From positions 1 through 64,000 of the forward strand of contig CANOHT010000009.1 in assembly GCA_947565865.1 (NCBI GenBank): a stretch of 64,000 nt of DNA, written 5' to 3'. Positions within the stretch are counted from its first letter, which is position 1; the number at the start of each line of letters is the position of its first letter. A program made the translations under genes and the position numbers. This DNA is from an uncultured Clostridia bacterium. Lineage in GTDB: Bacteria; Bacillota; Clostridia; Christensenellales; Aristaeellaceae. The notes beneath the pieces were generated by a model. The model saw only the letters and a list, made by a program, of their open reading frames with translations. It had not been told where the DNA came from and made no database searches. This document shows, piece after piece, positions 8,514 through 16,577 of this stretch.

Positions 8514-9455
8514 ATGGACGGCGCCGTGAAGTTCGTGCCCAAGAAAAAGCCGTTGCTCCCCCGGATAAAGAAGTATGCGGGTTTCTATATCCTCTTTATT
8601 CCGGTGCTGGCATTCCTCATCGTTTTCCATTACCTGCCGATGTTCGGCGTGTACTATGCCTTTACCAAGTACAACATCATCAGCGATCCTAAATGGGTGG
8701 GACTGGCGAACTTCGAGCGGCTCTTCAGGATGCCAAACTTCTGGAGCGCCTTTGGCAACACGCTGGAGCTCTCTGTGCTCAAGCTCCTGCTGAGCACCGG
8801 CCTGGCTGTTTTCATCTCTCTGCTGCTGAACGAAATGGTTTCCACCAAGGCCAAGAAGCTCTCTCAGACCATCATCTATCTGCCTCATTTCATGTCTTGG
8901 GTGGTGACGGCCTCCGTCTTCCAGCTGATCCTGTCGCCCACCACGGCGGGCTTGGTCAACCAGACGCTGATCCGCATGGGGCTGATTGACCAGGGCATCT
9001 ACTTCCTGGGCAGCTCCCAGTGGTGGAAGTTCTCCTATTACATCATCAACCTGTGGCATGATACTGGCTGGGGTACCATTATCTTTATGGCAACGCTGAC
9101 GGGCATTGACCCCGGCATTTACGAGGCCGCCTCCATTGACGGCGCGGGCCGGTGGAAGAAGATGTGGTATATCACCATGCCTGCGCTGGCCAACACCATC
9201 ATCACCGTGCTGATTCTGAACCTTGCGAAGATCATGAACCTGTTCGAGAGCGTGTTCGTGCTTCAGAATGACGCGGTGATGGACGTGTCCCAGGTGCTGC
9301 AGACCTATGTGTACTACCAGACCTTCAACAGCGGCGGCATTCCGGACTACGGCTATACCACGGCCATCGGTCTGTTCCGCTCCATTGTCGGCATGGGCCT
9401 GATGCTGGTTTGCAACTATGCCAGCAAGAAGGTTCGCGGCCGCGGCATCATGTAA
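8514..9455 (+). CDS. ABC sugar transporter permease (LplB/YteP-like)
   Basis: 313 residues, six predicted membrane helices, and the inner-membrane permease EAA-like loop EAASIDGAGRWKKMWYITMP (about residues 203-222) that docks with the ATPase. This is the first of two permeases in the binding-protein operon. The start at 8514 is taken because AAGGAGGG lies 6-8 bp upstream; twelve more in-frame residues exist upstream without a ribosome site. No ATPase is encoded in the locus; systems of this kind commonly share an MsmX-like ATPase encoded elsewhere. Confidence 0.92.
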   Translation: MDGAVKFVPKKKPLLPRIKKYAGFYILFIPVLAFLIVFHYLPMFGVYYAFTKYNIISDPKWVGLANFERLFRMPNFWSAFGNTLELSVLKLLLSTGLAVFISLLLNEMVSTKAKKLSQTIIYLPHFMSWVVTASVFQLILSPTTAGLVNQTLIRMGLIDQGIYFLGSSQWWKFSYYIINLWHDTGWGTIIFMATLTGIDPGIYEAASIDGAGRWKKMWYITMPALANTIITVLILNLAKIMNLFESVFVLQNDAVMDVSQVLQTYVYYQTFNSGGIPDYGYTTAIGLFRSIVGMGLMLVCNYASKKVRGRGIM

Positions 9456-9473
9456 GGAAGGAGGACAACGATC

Positions 9474-10346
9474 ATGGAAAATACCCAGAAGATGGCGGCC
9501 ACACCTCGCAAAAAGATTAAGTTCAATGTGTTCCCCATTGTCAATGGTCTGGTCTTCCTGCTGCTTTGCCTGATTATCCTTGTGCCCATCTGGAAGGTGC
9601 TGGTGGACTCCTTCGACCTCACCACCGGCTACGGTATGAAGCTGTGGCCTGAGCGGTTCGGTCTGGAGGGCTACACCACGGTGCTGACCAATCCCTCCCT
9701 GGTGGTGCCGCTGCGCAACAGCGTCATTACCACGGTGTCGGGTACCTTCCTGGGCCTTTTGCTGTCCACCCTGGGCGCGTATGTGCTGATCCAGTGGGAT
9801 ATGCCGGGCCGCACCCTCTTCGCGACCCTGATGCTCATCACCATGGTCTTCTCCGGCGGCATGATTCCCAGCTACATCGTCATGCGCAACCTGGGCCTGA
9901 CCAATACCCTGTGGGTGGTCATCCTGATGCCGGCCATCAGCGTGTATAACCTGGTGCTGATGCGCAACTTCTTTGAGGGCATTCCAGCCAGCCTGTTCGA
10001 GTCTGCCACACTGGACGGCTGTACGCCCATGCAGACCTTTTACAAGATTGTGCTGCCTCTGTCCAAGGCGGCCTTGGCCTCCATCGGCCTGATGTTTGCC
10101 GTTTCCTACTGGAACGACTACACCAATTACAAGCTGTACATCACCAAGGCGAACCTGTACAACTTCCAAATGAAGCTGCGCGCCATGATGATGGGCTCCA
10201 ACCTGCCTACCGCCGTGGGCAGCGCCACCGAGAACACGGTGCAGAACGCCGCCGTCATCGTGGCCATCCTGCCTTTTATGATTCTTTATCCTTTCCTGCA
10301 GAAGTACTTCGTGAAGGGCATCAACATCGGCGCTGTCAAGGAATAA
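9474..10346 (+). CDS. ABC sugar transporter permease (LplC/YtcP-like)
   Basis: 290 residues with about six membrane helices and the EAA-type loop ESATLDGCTPMQTFYKIVLP (about residues 177-196). It starts 18 bp after the first permease, with AAGGAAGGAGG upstream. It forms the heterodimeric channel with its neighbour. The C-terminus LQKYFVKGINIGAVKE is typical of CUT1-family permeases of the Lpl type. Confidence 0.92.
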   Translation: MENTQKMAATPRKKIKFNVFPIVNGLVFLLLCLIILVPIWKVLVDSFDLTTGYGMKLWPERFGLEGYTTVLTNPSLVVPLRNSVITTVSGTFLGLLLSTLGAYVLIQWDMPGRTLFATLMLITMVFSGGMIPSYIVMRNLGLTNTLWVVILMPAISVYNLVLMRNFFEGIPASLFESATLDGCTPMQTFYKIVLPLSKAALASIGLMFAVSYWNDYTNYKLYITKANLYNFQMKLRAMMMGSNLPTAVGSATENTVQNAAVIVAILPFMILYPFLQKYFVKGINIGAVKE

Positions 10347-10620
10347 CCGCCAAGGGACTCTGCCCCTTGGAACCCCGCCAGGAGGGGCACTTGCTCCTCC
10401 TGGACCTCCCGTTTCGCGATGGAGGGCAGGGTTCCGAATGGATTGGCTGCGCGTGCGGGGTTTTTGGGGGCTGCGGCCCCCGGACCCCTGGGGTTGTTCG
10501 GAACTTTTCATGCTGCGAAGCATGGAAGGGGGACGGTACGGCTGCTCGTTGAGGTTTTCGGGGGGCTGCGATTCCGCGGCTCCCGGGGCTGTTCGGATTC
10601 CCAGGGTGAAAAAAGGAAGG
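10347..10620. repeat. GC-rich palindromic intergenic element, partly duplicated
   Basis: The interval contains hairpins such as CCAAGGGACTCTGCCCCTTGG (one mismatch) right after the permease stop, AGGAGGGGC/GCTCCTCCT and GGGGGCTGCGGCCCCC. Two diverged copies of a GGTTTT(T/C)GGGGGCTGCG...GGGGTTGTTCGGA module lie at about 10457-10504 and 10553-10600. No convincing gene is present. The first hairpin may end the transporter transcript. Confidence 0.6.
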
Positions 10621-10627
10621 AAAAAAC

Positions 10628-10656
10628 TTGACAAATGTCTTCTGCCGTGTCATCAT
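10628..10656 (+). promoter_or_regulatory. Promoter of the esterase-GH43-GH43 operon
   Basis: Perfect TTGACA (10628-10633), 17 bp, CATCAT (10651-10656). The weak -10 may require activation. Confidence 0.5.
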
Positions 10657-10754
10657 GACATGGAGCAGCAATCCACCGCATTCTTATCGCACGCAAGCGC
10701 CCGTGTGCTGCAGGAGGGTGCGGTGAATTTTTGATGGGAAAAGGAGATACAACC

Positions 10755-11507
10755 ATGACGACGATCTTCTGGGCCGGGGATTCCACGGTGGCGCATAACG
10801 GCATCGAAACCTATCCCCAAACAGGTATTGGCCAGGAATTTGACCGCTATGTGCGGCACTGGGATGTGCGGATTGAAAATCATGCGGTCAATGGCCGCAG
10901 CACCAAAAGCTTTATTGATGAAGGGCGCCTGGCACAGATCTACGACCGTATCACGGCAGGCGATTTCCTGTTCATCCAGTTCGGCCACAATGATGAAAAG
11001 GACGCCGATCCCGACCGTTATGCCGACCCGGACACCGACTTCCCTGCCAACCTGGAGAAGTTCGTCAATGTGGCGCGGAACAAGGGGGCCTACCCGGTCA
11101 TCATCACCCCGGTGACGCGCTACAACCGCAACGCTCCGGGAGCTCAGTACAAGCATGACCGCTGGGCGGCGTCTGCGCGGAAGACGGCGGATCGGCTGAA
11201 CGTGGTGTGCATCGACCTGACAACCATGTCCGAGGAGCTGGTGGATACCCTGGGCGAGGATGCCCGCCGTCGCTTTTACATGAACCTTCCCGCCGGTATT
11301 TATCCGCATTTTCCCCAGGGCCAGACAGACAACACCCATCCCCAGGTGGAGGGCGCCATTGTCTTCGGCAGCCTGATTGCCAAGGGGCTCAAGAGCCTGG
11401 GAGGCGTTTACGCGGAACTCCTGTGCGATGATTACGACCGCTATGTTGATGAGTCTGAGCATATGGGCCATATAGCCACCACTGCCGCTGAGGAGGTCGA
11501 ACGATGA
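10755..11507 (+). CDS. SGNH/GDSL rhamnogalacturonan acetylesterase-like esterase
   Basis: 250 residues of the rhamnogalacturonan acetylesterase (CE12) type. Catalytic pieces are all visible: Ser10 in FWAGDST (block I), Gly47 in NHAVNGRST (block II), Asn79 in FGHND (block III), and Asp192/His195 in TDNTHP (block V). The enzyme would remove acetyl groups from galacturonate of imported rhamnogalacturonan fragments. No signal peptide, so it acts in the cytoplasm. The start at 10755 follows AAGGAG by 8 bp. It overlaps the next gene by 4 bp (ATGA), so the two are translationally coupled. Confidence 0.9.
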   Translation: MTTIFWAGDSTVAHNGIETYPQTGIGQEFDRYVRHWDVRIENHAVNGRSTKSFIDEGRLAQIYDRITAGDFLFIQFGHNDEKDADPDRYADPDTDFPANLEKFVNVARNKGAYPVIITPVTRYNRNAPGAQYKHDRWAASARKTADRLNVVCIDLTTMSEELVDTLGEDARRRFYMNLPAGIYPHFPQGQTDNTHPQVEGAIVFGSLIAKGLKSLGGVYAELLCDDYDRYVDESEHMGHIATTAAEEVER

Positions 11508-13132
11508 AGGATCAGCTGTACTTTGCCGACCAGGGGGACGGCACCTATCGCAACCCCATTTTGTTCTGCGACTATTCTGACCCGGACGCCATCCGTGTGG
11601 GCGACACCTACTTCATGACGGCCTCCACCTTCAACTATGTGCCGGGTCTTCCCATCCTGACCAGCAAGGATTTGGTTAACTGGACGCTGGTGAACTACGC
11701 CGTCAAGAACATCCCCGAGGATCGCTACGCCGTGCCCCGCCATGCGCAGGGTATCTGGGCCCCGGCCATCCGCCATCATAACGGATATTTCTATATATAT
11801 TATGGTATGCCGGACGAGGGCATTTACATGGTGCGCACGGCGGATCCGTTGGGCGATTGGGACGCGCCTGTTCTCGTGCTGCCTGGCAAGGGCCTGATCG
11901 ACCCCTGTCCCTTCTGGGATGACGACGGCAGAGCCTGGGTGGTGCATGGCTATGCCAAGAGCCGCATTGGCTTCAAGAGCTGGCTGGGCATTTTTCCTAT
12001 GTCTCCCGACGGAACCCATGCCATCGGAGACGATCATCTGCTCTTTGACGGCACGGTGAAGCATCCCACCATGGAGGGCCCGAAAGTCCATAAACGTGAT
12101 GGATGGTATTACATTTTTGCCCCTGCCGGCGGTGTGCCCACGGGCTGGCAGGCGGTGCTGCGCAGTCGCTGCATCACCGGCCCCTATGAGGATCGGGTGG
12201 TGCTCAAGCAGGGCAGCAGCGAGACCAACGGCCCTCACCAGGGCGCGTGGGTGGACACGGCGGAGGGCGAGGATTGGTTCCTGCACTTCCAGAGCCGCGG
12301 CCTCTACGGGCGCATTACGCACCTGCAGCCCATGACCTGGGGGGCGGACGGATGGCCCCGCATTGGCATGGACGATCCCAACCCGGCGGATCCCGCCAGC
12401 ATTGCCACCGGGGAGGATGCCCGCCAGGCGGCGCTGGTAGCCAACGCGGCGGATTGCGGCATCGCGGTGGCGTCCTGGCGCAAGCCCAAGGGCCCTGTCT
12501 GTGAGCGCACCTCCGAACAGGCCAGCGATGATTTTATGGGCCCGCTGGGGCTGCAGTGGCAGTTTATGGGCAACTGGCGTCCTGATTTCTATCAGGTAGG
12601 CGAAGGCCGGCTGACCCTGTTTGCCCGGACGCTGCCGGAAGGCGGATATCGCCTGTGGCAGTGCCCGCAGACCATGACCCAGAAGATCGCCGCACCGGCC
12701 TTCTTCGCCACGGTGGCGGTGGACGCCTCCCGGCTGGCGGTGGGCGACCAGGCAGGCGTAGGGCTGGTGGGCGGTCAATATGCCTATGCGGCGCTTCGCC
12801 GTCAGGCGGAAGGCTGGTTGCTGGCGTATGTGGAGAGCGGCGGTGGGGCGCATACCGAAACGGTGCTGGAGGAAACGGCGCTTTCCTCCCCGAAGCTGAC
12901 CTTCCGCATGACGCTGCTGCCCACGGGCTATGCCGAGGCCGCGGTAGCCTTCGAGTACAGCGCTGACGGCGTGGACTTCAAGCCTGTGGGCCGTCCCTAC
13001 GCTCCGGCCCGCCATACCTGGGTCGGCGCGCGCATGGCCCTTTTCGCCATGCCGATGGGCGGCGGACAGGATCAGGGCGGCAGCGCATCCTTTGGGCCCT
13101 TTAAGGTAACGCCCGTGGAGGTTATGGCATGA
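11504..13132 (+). CDS. Glycoside hydrolase family 43 enzyme with C-terminal sandwich domain
   Basis: 542 residues. The N-terminal five-bladed propeller (about 14-310) carries the GH43 triad: Asp26 in YSDPDAIR (base), Asp133 in GLIDPCPF (pKa modulator) and Glu191 in TMEGPKV (acid). The C-terminal half (about 340-540) resembles the beta-xylosidase concanavalin-like domain. Family activities are beta-xylosidase, arabinofuranosidase and galactosidase; in this locus it probably trims arabinan or galactan side chains from rhamnogalacturonan. No signal peptide. It overlaps both neighbours by 4 bp. Confidence 0.9.
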   Translation: MKDQLYFADQGDGTYRNPILFCDYSDPDAIRVGDTYFMTASTFNYVPGLPILTSKDLVNWTLVNYAVKNIPEDRYAVPRHAQGIWAPAIRHHNGYFYIYYGMPDEGIYMVRTADPLGDWDAPVLVLPGKGLIDPCPFWDDDGRAWVVHGYAKSRIGFKSWLGIFPMSPDGTHAIGDDHLLFDGTVKHPTMEGPKVHKRDGWYYIFAPAGGVPTGWQAVLRSRCITGPYEDRVVLKQGSSETNGPHQGAWVDTAEGEDWFLHFQSRGLYGRITHLQPMTWGADGWPRIGMDDPNPADPASIATGEDARQAALVANAADCGIAVASWRKPKGPVCERTSEQASDDFMGPLGLQWQFMGNWRPDFYQVGEGRLTLFARTLPEGGYRLWQCPQTMTQKIAAPAFFATVAVDASRLAVGDQAGVGLVGGQYAYAALRRQAEGWLLAYVESGGGAHTETVLEETALSSPKLTFRMTLLPTGYAEAAVAFEYSADGVDFKPVGRPYAPARHTWVGARMALFAMPMGGGQDQGGSASFGPFKVTPVEVMA

Positions 13133-14967
13133 CGGGTGAAGCGCTGCGGAACGTGATCCTGGCCAATGATCTGAACACCCTGCGCAGGGAATTGCCCCTG
13201 GAACCAACCCTCATCGACTGGACGGATGATGACGGCGTGGCCCTGTCCTTCCTGGCGGCTCGGGTGGGCAGCCTCGATATGCTGCGCTATCTGGTGGAGT
13301 ATGGCCTGAGGGTCAATCTGAACGCCATTGATCCCCGGGGTCGGGATCATCTGCATCACGCGGTCATGTCCGGTGATGTGGATAAGTGCCGCTATTTGGT
13401 GGAGCGCGGCGGCATGGACATCCTGCGGGGGGATAACGATCTGACCACGCCCTTTGACATCGCTCACAAAGAGGGCTTCACCGCCATTGAAGACTACTTT
13501 GTCCAGCGGGTGGGCTGTCCCTACGGCGAGTTGTACCGCAACCCCATCCGCCGGGGCTTCTTTCCTGACCCGTCCATTGTCCGGGTGGGTGAGGACTATT
13601 ACATGGTCAACTCCACCTTCATCTATTTCCCCTGCATCCCCGTGAGCCACAGCCGCGACCTGATCCACTGGGAGGTAATCGGCCACGCCATCACCAACCC
13701 TGAATGGGCGCACCTGGAGGGCCTGGAAGGGGGAAGGGGCTACTGGGCGCCGGATATTTCCTACTGCAACGGCAGGTTCTACATCTGCGCAACCCTGCGC
13801 CTGAACGACGTGGGCGCCGTCCGCCGCCGGCAGATGGTGGTGACGGCCCAGCGCCCAGAGGGGCCCTATTCCGAGCCGGTCTTCTTCGAGGAGGATGGCA
13901 TCGACCCCAGCATCTTCCATGACGACGATGGGCGGCACTACATGCTGCTGAACCGGGGTGCGCGGATTTTCGAGATCGACGAGACGGGTACCAAGCGCCT
14001 TTCTGACGCCACGCTGTTGTACTATGGCACCAACAAGCGCGCGCCGGAGGGCCCTCATCTGCTGAAGCGGGACGGATGGTACTATCTGTTCGAGGCGGAG
14101 GGCGGAACGGGTACCGGCCATCGGGAGACGGTCTCCCGCTCGCGCACACTCCATGGGGTCTACGAATCCAGCCCCTATAACCCCGTCATCCGCCAATGGG
14201 ACGAGCGGGCTCGGATGCAGCGCTGCGGCCATGCCAAGCCGGTCTCCACGCCGGACGGACGGTGGTACTTCGTCTACCTGTGCGCCCGCCCCTTGGATGG
14301 GCGCTGGTCCATGCTGGGCCGGGAGACAGCCCTTGATCCCTTCACCTGGACGCCGGATGGCTGGCCGCTGCTCAACGGCGGCCGGGGCGTCAGCACACAG
14401 AACCGCAGGCCCCTGCCGAAAGCGCCGCTGCCTGTTCGGACGGACTGGGTGACGCCGCGTCCGCCGAAGAAGGATCAGGTCTGCTGGCAGGGGGAGACCG
14501 TCATCCTCCGGGGCAGCCCGTGGCCCATGACGGACGTGCGCTGCCGAAGCATCCTGCTGCAGCGCCAGACGGCCTTTCGCTTCAGCTTTGAGGCAACCCT
14601 GACAGCGACGGCTTCAGGCGACGCGGGACTGACCTGCTACTATGACGAGCATTCCTTCCTCACCCTGGGGGTGGAGGATGGCCGCCTGCTGGTGAAAGAG
14701 CAGATCGGTACGGAAGCCCGTCGGCAGGATACCGGCGTCACGGTGCAGCCCGGTCGGCACGTCACGCTGGCGGTCAGGGCGGACGGTCTGACCCGTACCC
14801 TGCTGGCGGACGGTCAAACGGTGGCGACGCTTAACGACGTGACCTACCTGGCAGACGAGGGTGTGCGCATCGGCAAGCGCTTCACCGGGGCCATGGTGGG
14901 TGTGTATGCCGTAAAGGCCGCGGCTACCTTCACTGCCATGACTTATCGGGAAGAAGACGAGGCGTGA
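13129..14967 (+). CDS. Ankyrin-repeat/GH43 fusion glycoside hydrolase
   Basis: 612 residues. Residues about 5-128 form ankyrin repeats (VALSFLAARVGSLDMLRYLV, GRDHLHHAVMSGDVDKCRYL, TTPFDIAHKEGF). A GH43 propeller follows with Asp147 in FFPDPSIV, Asp259 in DGIDPSIF and Glu307 in APEGPHLL, so the catalytic triad is complete. A C-terminal sandwich domain (about 445-610) closes the protein. The start ATG overlaps the upstream stop (ATGA), and the ankyrin part is in the same frame without interruption, so the fusion is real unless the sequence is misassembled. No signal peptide; cytoplasmic. Substrate probably a side chain of pectin; the ankyrin part may bind a partner enzyme. Confidence 0.9.
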   Translation: MTGEALRNVILANDLNTLRRELPLEPTLIDWTDDDGVALSFLAARVGSLDMLRYLVEYGLRVNLNAIDPRGRDHLHHAVMSGDVDKCRYLVERGGMDILRGDNDLTTPFDIAHKEGFTAIEDYFVQRVGCPYGELYRNPIRRGFFPDPSIVRVGEDYYMVNSTFIYFPCIPVSHSRDLIHWEVIGHAITNPEWAHLEGLEGGRGYWAPDISYCNGRFYICATLRLNDVGAVRRRQMVVTAQRPEGPYSEPVFFEEDGIDPSIFHDDDGRHYMLLNRGARIFEIDETGTKRLSDATLLYYGTNKRAPEGPHLLKRDGWYYLFEAEGGTGTGHRETVSRSRTLHGVYESSPYNPVIRQWDERARMQRCGHAKPVSTPDGRWYFVYLCARPLDGRWSMLGRETALDPFTWTPDGWPLLNGGRGVSTQNRRPLPKAPLPVRTDWVTPRPPKKDQVCWQGETVILRGSPWPMTDVRCRSILLQRQTAFRFSFEATLTATASGDAGLTCYYDEHSFLTLGVEDGRLLVKEQIGTEARRQDTGVTVQPGRHVTLAVRADGLTRTLLADGQTVATLNDVTYLADEGVRIGKRFTGAMVGVYAVKAAATFTAMTYREEDEA

Positions 14968-15405
14968 GGGCTGAAACAGCTATCTTTGGGGACTGTCGCG
15001 CATTGCGGCAGTCCCTTTAGGGTGGCAACAAAGCGGTATGCGCCACTTGATGGAGGAGCTTCGCCTCATGCCGTCGCGGGCCCCTGCTGGTTAAGTGGCG
15101 CTGCCATTCTCCCAGCCGCTCGTTCGTGTAAGAAGCTTTCTGCGACGAACAAGCCGAACATCGCCGTGCAGAGGCTTTGCTCCGTTTTGGCGCCCGAAGA
15201 TACCCGACGTTTTTTGCTTGCCTGTCTGCCGACGGCAGGTTGCTCTTTCACTGTTTAGGCATTTTTGACGGTCTGCCGGGGCTGCCGCATGCGCGGCAGT
15301 CCCTTCTTGATGAAAGCTATTTCATAGGCGCGGCGACTAACGCTCAGGGGAGGCCTGCGGCAGGCGAAGCGGGATAAAGCGGGGGCTCGGGGGTCACCGG
15401 GGCCA
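14968..15405. other. Intergenic region without recognised gene
   Basis: About 440 bp between the GH43 operon and the GH105 promoter. It contains the motif CGTGTAAGAAGCTTTCTGC at 15125-15143, related to one at 25591-25609, and several short inverted repeats (for example GGGACTGTCGCG...GGCAGTCCC at about 14989-15018, a possible terminator for the GH43 operon). Short open frames on both strands show no family resemblance. Confidence 0.5.
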
Positions 15406-15434
15406 TTGACAGCCCATGGAAGATTTGGTATAAT
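15406..15434 (+). promoter_or_regulatory. Consensus promoter of the GH105-GH28 operon
   Basis: TTGACA (15406-15411), 17 bp, TATAAT (15429-15434): both boxes perfect. A repressor rather than an activator would be expected to control so strong a promoter. Confidence 0.85.
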
Positions 15435-15473
15435 GGCAGTCGAAAACGCCTGATATGGAGGGAAAAGCAAAGC

Positions 15474-16574
15474 ATGGATGTAACAGCTTACATCAAGGAG
15501 TATCTGGCGGGCTATACGCCGTATAAAAACTACTGGAATTATGAGGACGGCTGCGTTTACAAGGCCTGTGCCGATCTGTACCGGGCTACGGGCGACACCG
15601 CGTACAGGGACTTCACCCTGGGGCACATGGTGGAGCTGGTGCAGCCGGACGGCAGCATCCCCAGCTTCGACGTCAGCCGCTACAACATCGACAGCATCAA
15701 CTGCGGCAAGGCGCTGTTCTTTGCCCTGGATGAGACCGGGGATGAGCGCTATCGCAAGGCCATTGACTTCCACATGGCCCGGCTGCTGAGCCATCCCCGG
15801 TGCGGCTGCGGAAATTTCTGGCATAAGGAGACCTACCCTTACCAGGTTTGGCTGGACGGATTGTATATGGCGCAGCCCTTCTACATGGAATATGAGCATC
15901 GCTTTGGGGGCAGGGCGCGGCTTCAGGACATCACCGCCCAATTCCGCAATGTGCGGCGCTATCTCTTTAACGCGGAAAAGGGTCTGAACTATCATGCCTG
16001 GGATGAAAAGCGGGTTCAGCCCTGGTGTGATCGGGAGACCGGCCTTTCCCCGAACTTCTGGCTGCGTTCCACCGGCTGGTACCTGATGGCCCTTGCGGAC
16101 TGCATCGGCCTGTGCGGCGAGGAGCTTTATGAGCATTACCGCGCCCTGGTGGATATTTTCCGGGAGAGCCTGCGGGGTGTGCTTCGGTACCAAAGCGCGG
16201 AGGATCGCCTGTTTTACCAGGTCATCGACCATGGGGAGACGGAGGGCAATTACACCGAGACCTCCGGCTCTGCGATGATAGCCTATGCGCTGCTCAAGGG
16301 CGTTCGCCTGGGCGTGCTGAATCCCGAACGCTACGGCCCCATTGGCCGGGAAGTTATGGAGGCGCTGATGGCCTCCAAGCTGAAGACAAACGCCCAGGGC
16401 AAGGTCGAACTGACCGACATCTGCAAGGTTGCGGGCCTCGGACCCGGGGCGGAGCGGGACGGCTCGGTTGCCTATTACCTCAGCGAGCCCCGGGTCAGCG
16501 ACGACAGCAAGGGCGTGGGCCCCTTTATGATGGCCTACGCGGAATACCTGTTGGCCCACGGGAAGGAGGACTGA
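15474..16574 (+). CDS. Unsaturated rhamnogalacturonyl hydrolase, GH105 (YteR/YesR-like)
   Basis: 366 residues, the normal length for GH105. The family pattern is clear: YKNYWNYEDGCVYKAC near the N-terminus, and Asp128 in QVWLDGLYMAQPF, the general acid equivalent to YteR Asp143. It removes the delta-4,5-unsaturated galacturonate from the non-reducing end of rhamnogalacturonan lyase products. No signal peptide; cytoplasmic. GGAGGG lies upstream of the ATG. It is followed after 3 bp by the GH28 gene. Confidence 0.94.
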   Translation: MDVTAYIKEYLAGYTPYKNYWNYEDGCVYKACADLYRATGDTAYRDFTLGHMVELVQPDGSIPSFDVSRYNIDSINCGKALFFALDETGDERYRKAIDFHMARLLSHPRCGCGNFWHKETYPYQVWLDGLYMAQPFYMEYEHRFGGRARLQDITAQFRNVRRYLFNAEKGLNYHAWDEKRVQPWCDRETGLSPNFWLRSTGWYLMALADCIGLCGEELYEHYRALVDIFRESLRGVLRYQSAEDRLFYQVIDHGETEGNYTETSGSAMIAYALLKGVRLGVLNPERYGPIGREVMEALMASKLKTNAQGKVELTDICKVAGLGPGAERDGSVAYYLSEPRVSDDSKGVGPFMMAYAEYLLAHGKED

Positions 16575-16577
16575 ACC

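Noticed and set aside
8310..10634. A 774-codon minus-strand open frame opposite the permease genes
   Set aside because: Composition is His/Gln/Gly-rich, typical of antisense frames in this genome, and both permeases on the other strand are certain.
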